Source: a virus
DNA: 39,809 nt
Virus record (IMG/VR): IMGVR_UViG_3300042392_000134
Coordinates: 1-39,809 of that record
Reading direction: 5' to 3' (one strand)
Numbering within the stretch: position 1 is the first letter of the stretch; the number at the start of each line of letters is the position of its first letter. A program made the translations under genes and the position numbers. Positions 1 to 6,953 of this stretch are shown piece after piece. The notes below the pieces were generated by a model. That model did no database searches, was not told where the DNA came from, and saw only the letters and a program-made list of their open reading frames with translations.

Positions 1-918
1 TACAACCAGCGCAAGGTCGAGGAGCGCATCCTCGAGACGCTGAAGATCCCGAACGCCAAGGATCTGCTCAACCCGGCGTTGGAGCCGAAGGAGCAGAACG
101 CGGTGAACGAGAACGTGGCCGCGACTATGGCCCGGCCGATCGTGGCGTTCCCCGAGCAGGACCACATCGCCCACCTCAAGACGCACCTTGCGTATCTGAT
201 GAACCCAGCGCTGGGCATGAACCCGCTCATTGCACCGACGTTCATCCCTGCGATCCTCAACCACCTCAAGGAGCACATCGCGCTCTGGTACGCTACCAGC
301 GTATTCGACCTGGGCACCGAGGCGACCGGCACCGACATCGGCGACATGCTCAAAGAGATCCGCGACCCTGAAGCCAAGCGGGCGTTCGACGCCATGTTGG
401 CCGAGGCGTCCCAGACCGTGGCAGCCGAGGCGGCCAACGTGTTCGCATCGCTGCCGCCTGTCATTGCGCAGGCGCAGCAGATCATGCAGCAGCTTGCACC
501 GCAGCCTCCGATGGACCCGAACGTGCAGCTCGTACAGCAGCAGATGCAGATGCAGGCGCAGCGCGATCAGCAGCGTTCGGCAATCGACGCGCAGAAGCTC
601 CAGCTCACGGCGCAGGACGCGCAGCAGAAGGCGCAGATGGATGCAGCCAAGCTTCAACTCGATGCGCAGGACGCACAGCAGAAGGCGCAGATGGACGCGG
701 CTAAGCTTCAGCTCGACGCGCAGCAGATGCAGGCGCGCATGGCCTCTGACCAGCAGCGCCAAGAGGCTGAGACCCAGCGCAAGATGGCCGAGCTGCAAGT
801 GCGCCAGGCAATGAACACGCAAGACAACCTGACGGCAATGGAGCTGGCACAGCTCGAAGTCGAGACAGGCGAACGCATCGCGGTGTCCACGGGCACCGGG
901 ATTAACCCGCAACCGTAA
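1..918 (+). CDS. Portal protein, C-terminal part (5' end outside window)
   Basis: The reading frame is open from base 1 and has no start here, so the gene begins upstream. The visible 305 codons carry a helical clip/stem-like region and a segment typical of the end of podovirus portals (FPEQDHIAHLKTHL, then a stretch of Pro, Leu and Met ending NHLKEHIALWY). A portal forms the dodecameric vertex through which DNA is packaged and ejected. The C-terminal third is a Gln/Ala-rich helix with an 18-residue tandem repeat (KLQLxAQDAQQKAQMDAA) that probably forms a barrel or coiled coil projecting into the capsid. The following head genes (co-chaperonin, scaffold, capsid) support the call. The fold core is not visible, so the assignment rests on the C-terminus and the context. 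Confidence 0.7.
   Translation, partial: YNQRKVEERILETLKIPNAKDLLNPALEPKEQNAVNENVAATMARPIVAFPEQDHIAHLKTHLAYLMNPALGMNPLIAPTFIPAILNHLKEHIALWYATSVFDLGTEATGTDIGDMLKEIRDPEAKRAFDAMLAEASQTVAAEAANVFASLPPVIAQAQQIMQQLAPQPPMDPNVQLVQQQMQMQAQRDQQRSAIDAQKLQLTAQDAQQKAQMDAAKLQLDAQDAQQKAQMDAAKLQLDAQQMQARMASDQQRQEAETQRKMAELQVRQAMNTQDNLTAMELAQLEVETGERIAVSTGTGINPQP
595..720 (+). repeat. 54-base in-frame tandem repeat in the portal C-terminus
   Basis: The unit encoding KLQL(T/D)AQDAQQKAQMDAA starts at 595, 649 and 703, an exact 54-base (18-codon) period. The third copy degenerates after KLQLDAQ. Copies differ by only a few mostly silent bases, so the duplication is recent or maintained. Eighteen residues is five helical turns, which suits a lengthened helical barrel. 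Confidence 0.85.
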
Positions 919-928
919 GGAGGCCGCA

Positions 929-1054
929 ATGGCTAAGAGCGATAAACCTAAACCAAGCCAAGTCGCCCAGATGGGCGAAGGCGTAAAGCAGCATAAGCGG
1001 ATGGCCATGGGCGAGATGCCCAAGGTCCCGTCGACGCCTAAGACGCCTGCGTGA
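929..1054 (+). CDS. Small basic protein of unknown function (41 aa)
   Basis: A strong Shine-Dalgarno (AAGGAGG, 917-923) lies 5 bases before ATG. The 41-residue product is Lys/Pro/Met-rich (begins MAKSDKPKPSQVAQMGEG) with no recognisable domain. Its stop overlaps the GTG start of the next gene (GTGA, 1051-1054), which argues for translational coupling and against a chance frame. A short, basic protein right after the portal could be a minor virion or head-assembly factor, but nothing in the sequence shows its role. Confidence 0.6.
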   Translation: MAKSDKPKPSQVAQMGEGVKQHKRMAMGEMPKVPSTPKTPA

Positions 1055-1245
1055 GAATTGAGACCCTGCTACAGCGACTGGAGCAATCACAGGCAGACCT
1101 TGCCCGTGAGGCGCTGGCGCAGCCTCAATCCCGCGACACGTTCGAGTATGGACGGGTCGTGGGTATGTATTCCGGTCTGGAATTAGCCAAAACCGCGTTG
1201 ATCGACATGGTGGCTGAGAAGGAGCGGAAGGAGTTCGACCTTTAA
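1051..1245 (+). CDS. Small helical protein of unknown function (64 aa)
   Basis: It starts with GTG inside the stop of the previous gene. The product is a predicted two-helix, charged protein (RIETLLQRLEQSQADLAREA, then a GMYSGLELAKTALIDMV segment). The pattern of a Glu/Gln-rich helix, a turn and a second helix is common in small phage proteins encoded between portal and capsid. I recognise no catalytic motif or transmembrane segment. The confident part is that it is a real coupled gene; the function is unknown. Confidence 0.6.
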   Translation: MRIETLLQRLEQSQADLAREALAQPQSRDTFEYGRVVGMYSGLELAKTALIDMVAEKERKEFDL

Positions 1246-1264
1246 CTTGCAGGAAGGAGCACCC

Positions 1265-1693
1265 ATGCAAGACTATGTTTTGAATAAAGTAAATTTTGAT
1301 TACGCCAATATCGATGAGGCCTTCCCGGCCGTCGATCCCGGCGTTCAACCTTTCGGCAGCCGCGTGCTTTGTCAGATCCGTCTGGCAAAGAGGAAGACGG
1401 CTGGCGGCATCATCTTGACCGGCGACACCAAGGACACTGAGACTTGGAACACGCAGGTTGCCAGGGTGGTGGCGGTTGGCGACTTGGCGTACAAGAACCG
1501 CAACACCCAAGAGGCTTGGCCTGAGGGTTCGTGGGCACTGCCAGGGGACTTTGTCCGCGTCCCTAAATACGGCGGCGATAAGTGGACAGTTAAGATCGAT
1601 GATGATCAGGAGATCATCTTCGTAATCCTCAACGATCTGGATCTCATCGGCAAAGTCACGGGCGACCCGCTCGCGATGAAGGCCTTCGTGTGA
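1265..1693 (+). CDS. groES: GroES-like co-chaperonin (Cpn10 family)
   Basis: The 142-residue product fits the Cpn10 fold: N-terminal strand VQPFGSRVLCQIRLAKRKTA, the glycine-containing mobile-loop region GGIILTGDTKDTETW, then AQVVAVGDLA-type strand and GDFVRVPKYGGDKWTVKIDD, ending with a final strand (IIFVILNDLDLIGKV). It would cap host GroEL and help fold capsid protein, as T4 gp31 does. It is about 45 residues longer than cellular GroES (~97), with an extra N-terminal arm and a longer central loop. ATG 1265 is preferred over an in-frame TTG at 1247 because AGGAAGGAG lies just upstream of it. The position between portal and scaffold supports a head-assembly role. Confidence 0.85.
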   Translation: MQDYVLNKVNFDYANIDEAFPAVDPGVQPFGSRVLCQIRLAKRKTAGGIILTGDTKDTETWNTQVARVVAVGDLAYKNRNTQEAWPEGSWALPGDFVRVPKYGGDKWTVKIDDDQEIIFVILNDLDLIGKVTGDPLAMKAFV

Positions 1694-1721
1694 TCCATAA
1701 GGCTAACGAAAGGAGCCGGTC

Positions 1722-2672
1722 ATGGCTGAAGTAAAACATGAAGACGACGAAGAGTTGGTAATCGTCGAGCCCGGCGCGGAGCCGGAAGCTCAGGAAGACG
1801 ACGCTCCGGCTAACGAGCTGGACGATGATGATGACGACGCTGACGAGGACGAGCGCACTGGCGTCTCGGAAGATGACAGCGAAGACGAGATCGTCGACAA
1901 GAACAAGAAGGTCCGCGATCAGCGCACTAAGCGGCGGCAGCTTCAGAAGCAGGCTAAGGAGCGCTCGCAGCGTGAGCTCGAATACCTGCGTCAACAGAAC
2001 TCGGCAATGGAGGCACGTCTGCGCGCCGTCGAGGGCAACACGCTCTCGCAGCAAGCCCAGACGATCGACCAGCAGTATCAGCGGGCGCTTTACGAAGCGC
2101 AGCAAGCTGAGACTATCATTGCCCGCGCAGTCGAAGCCGGCAACGGTGACGACGTGACTGTTGCTCTGCGTCTGCGTGACGAGGCCAAGGAGCGCGCCCA
2201 GCAGCTTAGCATGGCCAAGCAGCAAGCTGAGCAGTATGCGCAACAGGCGGCACAGCCGCAGGCCGACCCTCGCGTCGTGGACTACGCCAAGCAGTGGCTT
2301 GACGCGAACCCGTGGTACAACCCACAGGGCCGCGACGAGGACAGCGCGGTTACCAAAGCGATCGACAACTCGCTTGCGGCCGAAGGCTGGAACCCGTCCT
2401 CTGAAGAGTACTGGCACGAGCTGACACGCCGCGTTGCTTCGCGGATTGGCGACGATGGTGCCCCTGCGCGTAACCAAGCGGCACCGCGCCGCAAGGCTCC
2501 GCCGACAGGCACAACCCGTGAACACGCACCTGTTTCGACTAAAAACGAAGTGGTAGTGACAGCGGAAAGAAAACAGGCTATGATCGACGCCGGAGTGTGG
2601 GATGACCCTGTCGCCCGCACCCGTTACTTGAAGGCGTATCAGGCCTATGATCGTGAAAACACAGCTCGCTAG
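1722..2672 (+). CDS. Capsid scaffolding-type protein
   Basis: The 316-residue protein has a very acidic N-terminus (residues 1-60, runs of Asp/Glu) and a long charged coiled coil (about 65-190, Gln/Glu/Arg/Ala rich). The C-terminus ends in a compact motif with GVWDDPVARTRYLKAYQAYD. Acidic N-terminus, coiled-coil middle and small C-terminal capsid-binding helix are the usual features of podovirus scaffolds, and the gene sits upstream of the capsid gene behind a good ribosome site (AAAGGAG). It would template procapsid assembly and then leave. The segment NEVVVTAERK at residues 275-284 resembles motifs in other virion proteins here (see findings). Confidence 0.8.
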   Translation: MAEVKHEDDEELVIVEPGAEPEAQEDDAPANELDDDDDDADEDERTGVSEDDSEDEIVDKNKKVRDQRTKRRQLQKQAKERSQRELEYLRQQNSAMEARLRAVEGNTLSQQAQTIDQQYQRALYEAQQAETIIARAVEAGNGDDVTVALRLRDEAKERAQQLSMAKQQAEQYAQQAAQPQADPRVVDYAKQWLDANPWYNPQGRDEDSAVTKAIDNSLAAEGWNPSSEEYWHELTRRVASRIGDDGAPARNQAAPRRKAPPTGTTREHAPVSTKNEVVVTAERKQAMIDAGVWDDPVARTRYLKAYQAYDRENTAR

Positions 2673-2687
2673 AAAAGGAGAGAGCTA

Positions 2688-3230
2688 ATGACCGAAGAAC
2701 GTATGGATGACCGTCTCAAGAAGGAACTTGGGAATAGCCGGCAAAGTCGTGCAGCGGAGGACCGTAGCATTACGGAAAACCGCGAGATGACAGATGATGA
2801 GCGGCTCGAGATGTTCCGAATGAACCTATACAACGACCATTTACCGAATATCCCCGACATTCCGGGTTATCATGTTTGCTGGCTCACGACGACTAACAAG
2901 TCCGACACCATCCAACAGCGCTCACGGCTCGGTTACGAGTTGATCCGCGCTGAAGATGTACCGGGCATGGAACTAGTCACGCAAAAAACTGGCGAGTACG
3001 CTGGTTGCGTTGCGGTTAACGAGATGCTCGCGGCTAAGCTACCACTGTCCCTGTATTACAGGTACATGCAGGAAGCTCACCACGACGCCCCGTTGCGTGA
3101 AGAGGAAAAGCTCGAAGAAACAGCCACGCTCATGCGTGAGCAAGCTGAACGAGCTGGTGGCAGACTACTGGAAAGTGATGGGATGCGGGATGTGGGCGAT
3201 TACGCTCCGACCAGAGGCATCTTTGACTGA
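2688..3230 (+). CDS. Conserved unknown protein in the head operon (180 aa)
   Basis: ATG follows AAAAGGAGAG. The N-terminal 50 residues are highly charged and probably disordered. The middle (residues ~55-110) looks like a small folded alpha/beta domain (PDIPGYHVCWLTTTNKSDTI, GYELIRAEDVPGMEL, GCVAVNEMLAAKLP), and the C-terminal third is helical. It is encoded between scaffold and decoration protein, so a role in procapsid assembly or the mature head is likely. I do not recognise an enzymatic motif. Proteins of this kind occur between scaffold and capsid genes in podovirus-like genomes, but that is recollection and I could not check it. Confidence 0.65.
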   Translation: MTEERMDDRLKKELGNSRQSRAAEDRSITENREMTDDERLEMFRMNLYNDHLPNIPDIPGYHVCWLTTTNKSDTIQQRSRLGYELIRAEDVPGMELVTQKTGEYAGCVAVNEMLAAKLPLSLYYRYMQEAHHDAPLREEEKLEETATLMREQAERAGGRLLESDGMRDVGDYAPTRGIFD

Positions 3231-3251
3231 TGGTCGGTTTCTTAACCATCA
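3228..3251 (+). promoter_or_regulatory. Hairpin at the stop codon, upstream of the decoration gene
   Basis: A perfect 7-bp stem (TGATGGT/ACCATCA) with a 10-base loop begins exactly at the TGA stop of the previous gene and ends 14 bases before the next ATG (3266), just before the ribosome site. There is no U-tract, so it is more likely an mRNA-processing or translation-tuning element than a terminator. Short hairpins can arise by chance. Confidence 0.35.
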
Positions 3252-3265
3252 AAGGATAAAAGGCT

Positions 3266-3841
3266 ATGACTACGACTGCTCAGCCGTTTGGCCTGCGACC
3301 CTCGTCACACCCATCGGGTGTGATCCGTCCGGTGGCTTACACCATCGCGACAGGGTACGCGGTCAATATCTTCCAGAACCAACCGGTTCGGATTGCCCCA
3401 TCTACAGGTGGCGGCCAAACTGAAGGCACAATCGTTGCTGCTGCAACGGGCGAAGCTTTCATTGGCACGTTCCAGGGTGTGGAGTTCACAGATAGCGACG
3501 GCCGCTATCGCGTGAGCAACAAGTGGACTGCGTCCGCTTCAGCAACCACCATCACTGCCTATGTCACGACTGACCCGGCAATCGTCTACCAAGTGCAGAC
3601 GAACGCTAACGTCGTTGTTGCTGACATCGGTAAGCAGTATGACTTCGCAAACACGCTTGTGGGTAATGCCACGACGGGTCTGTCGTCTGCTGCGCTTGAT
3701 GTTGCGTCTGCTGCCGCCAACGCTTCTGTTCGTCTAATTGGTCTGAGCGATGCCGTTCAGGACGATGCGACTGATGCGTTTCTCACTGTTGAAGTCCAAA
3801 TCAGCGAACATCAGTTCGTCGCTGATAAGGCCGCTATCTAA
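3266..3841 (+). CDS. Head decoration-type structural protein
   Basis: The 191-residue beta-rich protein (many Thr, Val and Ala) starts MTTTAQPFGLRPSSHPSGVI and contains segments expected of a beta-barrel/tulip fold (FIGTFQGVEFTDSDGRYRVS, VVVADIGKQYDFAN). The FGLRP...HPSG start and the location directly before the major capsid gene are typical of decoration or cement-type proteins in podovirus-like genomes. It has no cysteine or catalytic pattern. A role stabilising the mature shell is inferred from position and composition. Confidence 0.6.
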   Translation: MTTTAQPFGLRPSSHPSGVIRPVAYTIATGYAVNIFQNQPVRIAPSTGGGQTEGTIVAAATGEAFIGTFQGVEFTDSDGRYRVSNKWTASASATTITAYVTTDPAIVYQVQTNANVVVADIGKQYDFANTLVGNATTGLSSAALDVASAAANASVRLIGLSDAVQDDATDAFLTVEVQISEHQFVADKAAI

Positions 3842-3855
3842 GGAGGGCTTGAACA

Positions 3856-4773
3856 ATGGCTACCCCAATGAGAAGTACAGACTTCCGCTCTATTGTAGAG
3901 CCCATTCTGAACGAAGAGTTCAATGGCATCTACGACCAGCGGGCTGACGAGTATGCGCAGGTCTTCAAGACCTTCCAAGGCATTGCTCGTAACTACCACG
4001 AAGAACCCGTCCTGTACGGTTTCGGTGCTGCACCGGAACTTCCAGACGGCATGCCGGTCACCTATCAGTCGGGTGGCGTGCTCTTCATTCAGCGTTATGT
4101 CTACAAGGTCTACGGCCTTGCATTCGCGCTGACGAAGGTGCTCGTCGAAGACGGCGACCACATCCGTATCGGTCAGACCTATGCTCGTCACCTTGCACAG
4201 TCGTTGATCGAAACGAAAGAAACACTTGGCGCAAACATTCTGAACCGTGCATTCAACGGTTCGTATGTCGGCGGCGATGGCGTTTCGCTTGTGGCAACCA
4301 ACCACCCGCTTGCTAACGGTGCTACCTTCAGCAACCAGCTCAACACGGCTGCGGCTCTGTCGCAAACGTCGCTTGAGCAAATCCTCATTCAGATCCGCAA
4401 CGCTGTTGACAACAACGGCAAGCGCATCCGTTTGACGCCAAAGAAGATTGTCGCTGGTCCTAGCAACGTCTTCCAGGCTGAGGTTCTGCTGAAGTCGGTT
4501 CTCCGCACTGGTACTGCTGACAACGATATTAACCCTGTGAAATCTATGGGTTTATTGGCGGAAGGTCAGGCCAACCTCTCGCGTATCACTTCGTCCACCG
4601 CTTGGTGGGTTGAGACCGATGCGCCTGAAGGCCTGAAGCTCGCCATGCGTCGTGGTCTTGAAAAGTCCATGGAAGGCGACTTCGAAACCGACAGCATGCG
4701 CTATAAAGCGACAGAACGTTATGCGTTCGGATGGACGGACCCCCGCGGTATTTATGGTACTCCGGGCGTGTGA
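3856..4773 (+). CDS. Major capsid protein (HK97 fold, Mu gpT-like)
   Basis: The 305-residue protein has the features of the Mu-like gpT branch of HK97-fold capsid proteins: an N-terminal helix (FRSIVEPILNEEFNGIYDQR), a central segment with YVYKVYGLAFALTKVLVEDG, the A-domain helix LIQIRNAVDNNGKRI followed by PKKIVAGPSNVFQAEVLL, and a C-terminal strand ending FGWTDPRGIYG. There is no N-terminal scaffold or protease domain; a separate scaffold gene lies upstream. The ribosome site is AAGGAGG. It should be the most highly expressed product of the window, which fits the terminator-like hairpins directly after it. Confidence 0.85.
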   Translation: MATPMRSTDFRSIVEPILNEEFNGIYDQRADEYAQVFKTFQGIARNYHEEPVLYGFGAAPELPDGMPVTYQSGGVLFIQRYVYKVYGLAFALTKVLVEDGDHIRIGQTYARHLAQSLIETKETLGANILNRAFNGSYVGGDGVSLVATNHPLANGATFSNQLNTAAALSQTSLEQILIQIRNAVDNNGKRIRLTPKKIVAGPSNVFQAEVLLKSVLRTGTADNDINPVKSMGLLAEGQANLSRITSSTAWWVETDAPEGLKLAMRRGLEKSMEGDFETDSMRYKATERYAFGWTDPRGIYGTPGV

Positions 4774-4778
4774 TTATT

Positions 4779-4792
4779 GGCGGTTTTCCGCC
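4779..4792 (+). terminator. Short hairpin after the capsid gene
   Basis: GGCGG-TTTT-CCGCC begins six bases after the capsid stop codon. The stem is short but all G/C except none mismatched, with a stable tetraloop. It is followed by ATTAATTAG rather than a U-run, so by itself it is more likely an mRNA 3' stabiliser for the capsid transcript than a full terminator. Confidence 0.4.
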
Positions 4793-4815
4793 ATTAATTA
4801 GTGCTTGAAAAAGAA

Positions 4816-4865
4816 CTCTCCTCGGTATAAGGATACAGCATCCTAAGCCGAGGGGGGTTTTTTTT
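4816..4865 (+). terminator. Rho-independent terminator-like hairpin overlapping the HNH ribosome site
   Basis: An outer stem CCTCGG (4820-4825)/CCGAGG (4848-4853), extendable to 10 bp with G-U pairs (4816-4825 with 4848-4857), encloses a small inner stem AGGAT/ATCCT. It is followed at once by eight T (4858-4865), the classic intrinsic-terminator layout. The ATG of the HNH gene comes directly after the T-run, and its only Shine-Dalgarno-like sequence (GAGGGG) is inside the 3' arm of the stem. A weak promoter-like pair (TTGAAA 4805, TATAAG 4826, 15-base gap) also lies here. Confidence 0.65.
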
Positions 4866-5468
4866 ATGTCTACAATTTGCCAGTTCGATGGTTGTACGCG
4901 GCCTCACAAGGCGCGCGGTTATTGCCAAACGCATTACTCACAGTGGATGCGCGGGTCCGAGTTCTCGCCCATCAAATCACGGGAGCGGGTCAAGCTTCCT
5001 GAGTGCGCCGAAGATGGGTGCGCAGATCCCGTAAAGGCCAAGGGCCTGTGCAAGATGCACTACCAGCGCTTCTTGCGGTATGGCCATACGATGTACAGAG
5101 ACCGCAAAAAGCCTGCGCGCATTTGCACGATAGATGGTTGCGACAATCACCTTTACGCCAAAGACCTATGCCATGCGCATTACATCAAGCAGCGCAAATG
5201 GAAGCACGCTGGCGTTGACGCTCAGCGCTACCAAGAGATGCTGCACACCCAAGGCGGCGTCTGCGCCATCTGCCACCAACCTGAGACCTCGCCTGACAAA
5301 GCTTCTGGCAAAACCAAGGATCTTGCCATCGATCATGACCACGCGACAGGCGCAATTCGCGCCCTGCTTTGCTCCAACTGCAATCGTGGTTTAGGTCTTT
5401 TTAACGACAGCATAGAGCTACTAGCCAAGGCACGTGAGTATGTGCTATATCACAAGCCACTGGGTTAA
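4866..5468 (+). CDS. Stand-alone endonuclease VII-type HNH nuclease with zinc-knuckle repeats
   Basis: The 200-residue protein has two parts. Residues 1-108 hold three copies of a short zinc-knuckle-like unit (C-x4-C...A-x-G-x-C-x2-HY, at about 5-24, 47-66 and 87-106), likely DNA-binding. Residues 115-200 are a recombination endonuclease VII domain: zinc ligands C133/C136 and C169/C172, catalytic DHDH at 156-159, and the signature ALLCSNCNRGLGLFND. It cuts DNA; in phages such free-standing genes usually behave as homing endonucleases rather than Holliday-junction resolvases. Insertion right after the capsid gene, with its own terminator-embedded start, marks it as a mobile intruder in the structural operon. 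Confidence 0.88.
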   Translation: MSTICQFDGCTRPHKARGYCQTHYSQWMRGSEFSPIKSRERVKLPECAEDGCADPVKAKGLCKMHYQRFLRYGHTMYRDRKKPARICTIDGCDNHLYAKDLCHAHYIKQRKWKHAGVDAQRYQEMLHTQGGVCAICHQPETSPDKASGKTKDLAIDHDHATGAIRALLCSNCNRGLGLFNDSIELLAKAREYVLYHKPLG

Positions 5469-5537
5469 TTAGCTTGCCAGACCTTCCCAGAGGACGATGC
5501 ACAGACTGGTGAGCGACTTGTGCAAAAGGATATGAAC

Positions 5538-5945
5538 ATGGGTTCTACAACTTTCTCTGGTCCAGTCACATCGACCAACGGTTTCATCGGTACTGTCACC
5601 GGCAACATCACTGGCAACATCACTGGTAACGTCACTGGCGATCTCACCGGCCGCGTGTTCGGCACGGTCACGACCCGTTCGGGCGCTGGCGCTGTTCCAA
5701 TCACTTCTGGCACTGTCCGCCTGACCACCACGGGCACTGACGCCTTGACGCTGGCCAACGGCGCGAACGGCCAGATCCTGACCATCATCATGGTTGTTGA
5801 CGGCGGCGAAGGCACGCTCACACCGACCACCAAGACTGGCTACAACACCATCGCGTTCAACGACGTGGGCGACACGATTGTCCTTCAGTACCTGACCACC
5901 CTCGGCTGGATGATCGTCAGCAACTACGGTTGCACCCTCGCTTAG
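5538..5945 (+). CDS. Small fibre- or decoration-like protein
   Basis: The 135-residue product begins MGSTTFSGPVTSTNGF and has a Gly/Thr/Asn repeat (GNITGNITGNVTGDLTG) like a short beta-helical or collagen-like stalk. A C-terminal globular beta domain follows (about 70-135, ending GWMIVSNYGCTLA), the kind of small head seen at the ends of trimeric phage fibres. ATG 5538 is chosen because AAAAGGA lies 7 bases upstream; ATG 5532 would be too close. Its position after the capsid module suggests a head fibre or surface protein. There is no enzymatic motif. Confidence 0.65.
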   Translation: MGSTTFSGPVTSTNGFIGTVTGNITGNITGNVTGDLTGRVFGTVTTRSGAGAVPITSGTVRLTTTGTDALTLANGANGQILTIIMVVDGGEGTLTPTTKTGYNTIAFNDVGDTIVLQYLTTLGWMIVSNYGCTLA

Positions 5946-5983
5946 GGCATATCGCTTTTTGCAAACGACGTGATATAAGTTGC

Positions 5984-6023
5984 GTGGTCGCTCAGTTCCT
6001 ACCCCTTGGGTCTGAGCGGCCAC
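5984..6023 (+). promoter_or_regulatory. Long imperfect hairpin between two surface-protein genes
   Basis: A 12-bp stem (GTGGTCGCTCAG 5984-5995 with CTGAGCGGCCAC 6012-6023, one G-U pair) encloses an inner ACCC/GGGT stem (6001-6011). It is the strongest fold in the 102-base gap after 5945. No U-run follows, so it may be an RNA-processing or attenuation signal. The hairpin ends 24 bases before the next ATG, and a TGATATAAG sequence (5971-5979) stands just upstream of it. Confidence 0.5.
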
Positions 6024-6047
6024 CTTCTAGCTGAAGGAGAGTTCAAC

Positions 6048-6314
6048 ATGATAGGTGATAAACTAGGCTATCAGGTGGTCAACAACACCACCGTAGTTAT
6101 CAAGCCCACACCGGCTGGTTTCTTTGGCTTGTCTGTGACTGGCGCTGGTAACGTGACTGTCTACGACAACGCATCTGCCGCAAGTGGCGTAATCCTGTAC
6201 ACCAAGACTGGCGCCACTGCTGGCGACACTGTTAGTTTTGGTAGCAATGGGATTGCTGCAAACAACGGCTTGACTGTAATCTCTACGGGCACCGTTGTGG
6301 TGTTGTACACCTAA
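6048..6314 (+). CDS. Small beta-rich structural protein (88 aa)
   Basis: ATG 6048 follows GAAGGAGA at ideal spacing. The 88-residue product is all-beta in character (alternating Val/Thr/Gly/Asn; VVNNTTVVIKPTPAGFFGL, YDNASAASGVILYTKTG). The pattern 'structure of a value with offset and response strands' is common in small virion surface proteins of about 90-130 residues, and three more related in style occur at 13226-14351. It is encoded among capsid-surface genes, so a virion role is likely but unproven. Confidence 0.6.
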   Translation: MIGDKLGYQVVNNTTVVIKPTPAGFFGLSVTGAGNVTVYDNASAASGVILYTKTGATAGDTVSFGSNGIAANNGLTVISTGTVVVLYT

Positions 6315-6329
6315 CCAAGGCGAAGAATA

Positions 6330-6953
6330 ATGGCTAACGTCAAAATCACGGATCTCACAGCAGCCACCACACCTCTTGCGGGGACGGAGCTGTTCGAGAC
6401 GGTGCAAGGCGGCACCAGCAAGAAAGTGGCGGCGAGCGACATTGGCAACAGCGCCAATGCGGTGCCGTTCCTGTCGCTCGCCGGCCGCGCGTACATTTCG
6501 GCCAACAGCACGACTGACCAGACTGGCAGTGTGTCGGCGGCTACGGCGGTCAAGCTCGAGAACACCGTAACGTCCCCGACCGTTGGCATCACCATTGCCA
6601 ATGACGGCAGCGGCAACCCGACGCGCATCACCTTCGCGGCGGCTGGCACCTACGCCCTCGCGCCGAGCATCCAGTTCAAAAACACGGACACCAACGATCA
6701 CGACGCGACGTTCTGGTTCCGCAAGAACGGCACAGACATTGCGAACTCTGCCAGCGTTGTGAACATCCCCAAGGCTGCCGATGGCGGGGCGGTGTTTGCC
6801 CAGATCGTCTTATACGAAACCGTGACGGCGGCGCAGTACATCGAGATCATGTGGCTGCCTGAGAACGCGGCTGTGACACTCGACTTCATCGCCGCCGGGG
6901 CGATTGCTCCGGCAGTCCCGTCTGTCATCCTCGCTGCTGAGCGGATTGCCTAA
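6330..6953 (+). CDS. Virion surface protein with C1q-like C-terminal domain
   Basis: The 207-residue protein starts with a short trimerisation-style N-terminus (MANVKITDLTAATTPLAGTE), then a jelly-roll domain (about 50-207) that resembles the C1q/TNF-like domains in phage fibres. Seen motifs are LSLAGRAYISANSTTDQTGS, ITFAAAGTYALAPSIQF, HDATFWFRKNGTDIANSASV and IEIMWLPENAAVTLDF. These domains form trimers and bind surface ligands. The stop codon overlaps the next start (TAATG), so expression is coupled. It could be a head fibre or part of the tail spike set. Confidence 0.7.
   Translation: MANVKITDLTAATTPLAGTELFETVQGGTSKKVAASDIGNSANAVPFLSLAGRAYISANSTTDQTGSVSAATAVKLENTVTSPTVGITIANDGSGNPTRITFAAAGTYALAPSIQFKNTDTNDHDATFWFRKNGTDIANSASVVNIPKAADGGAVFAQIVLYETVTAAQYIEIMWLPENAAVTLDFIAAGAIAPAVPSVILAAERIA

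Noticed and set aside
1656-2525. 289-codon minus-strand open frame opposite the scaffold gene
   Set aside because: Leu/Arg-rich shadow of the acidic, coiled-coil scaffold gene, with no ribosome site and on the wrong strand for the operon.
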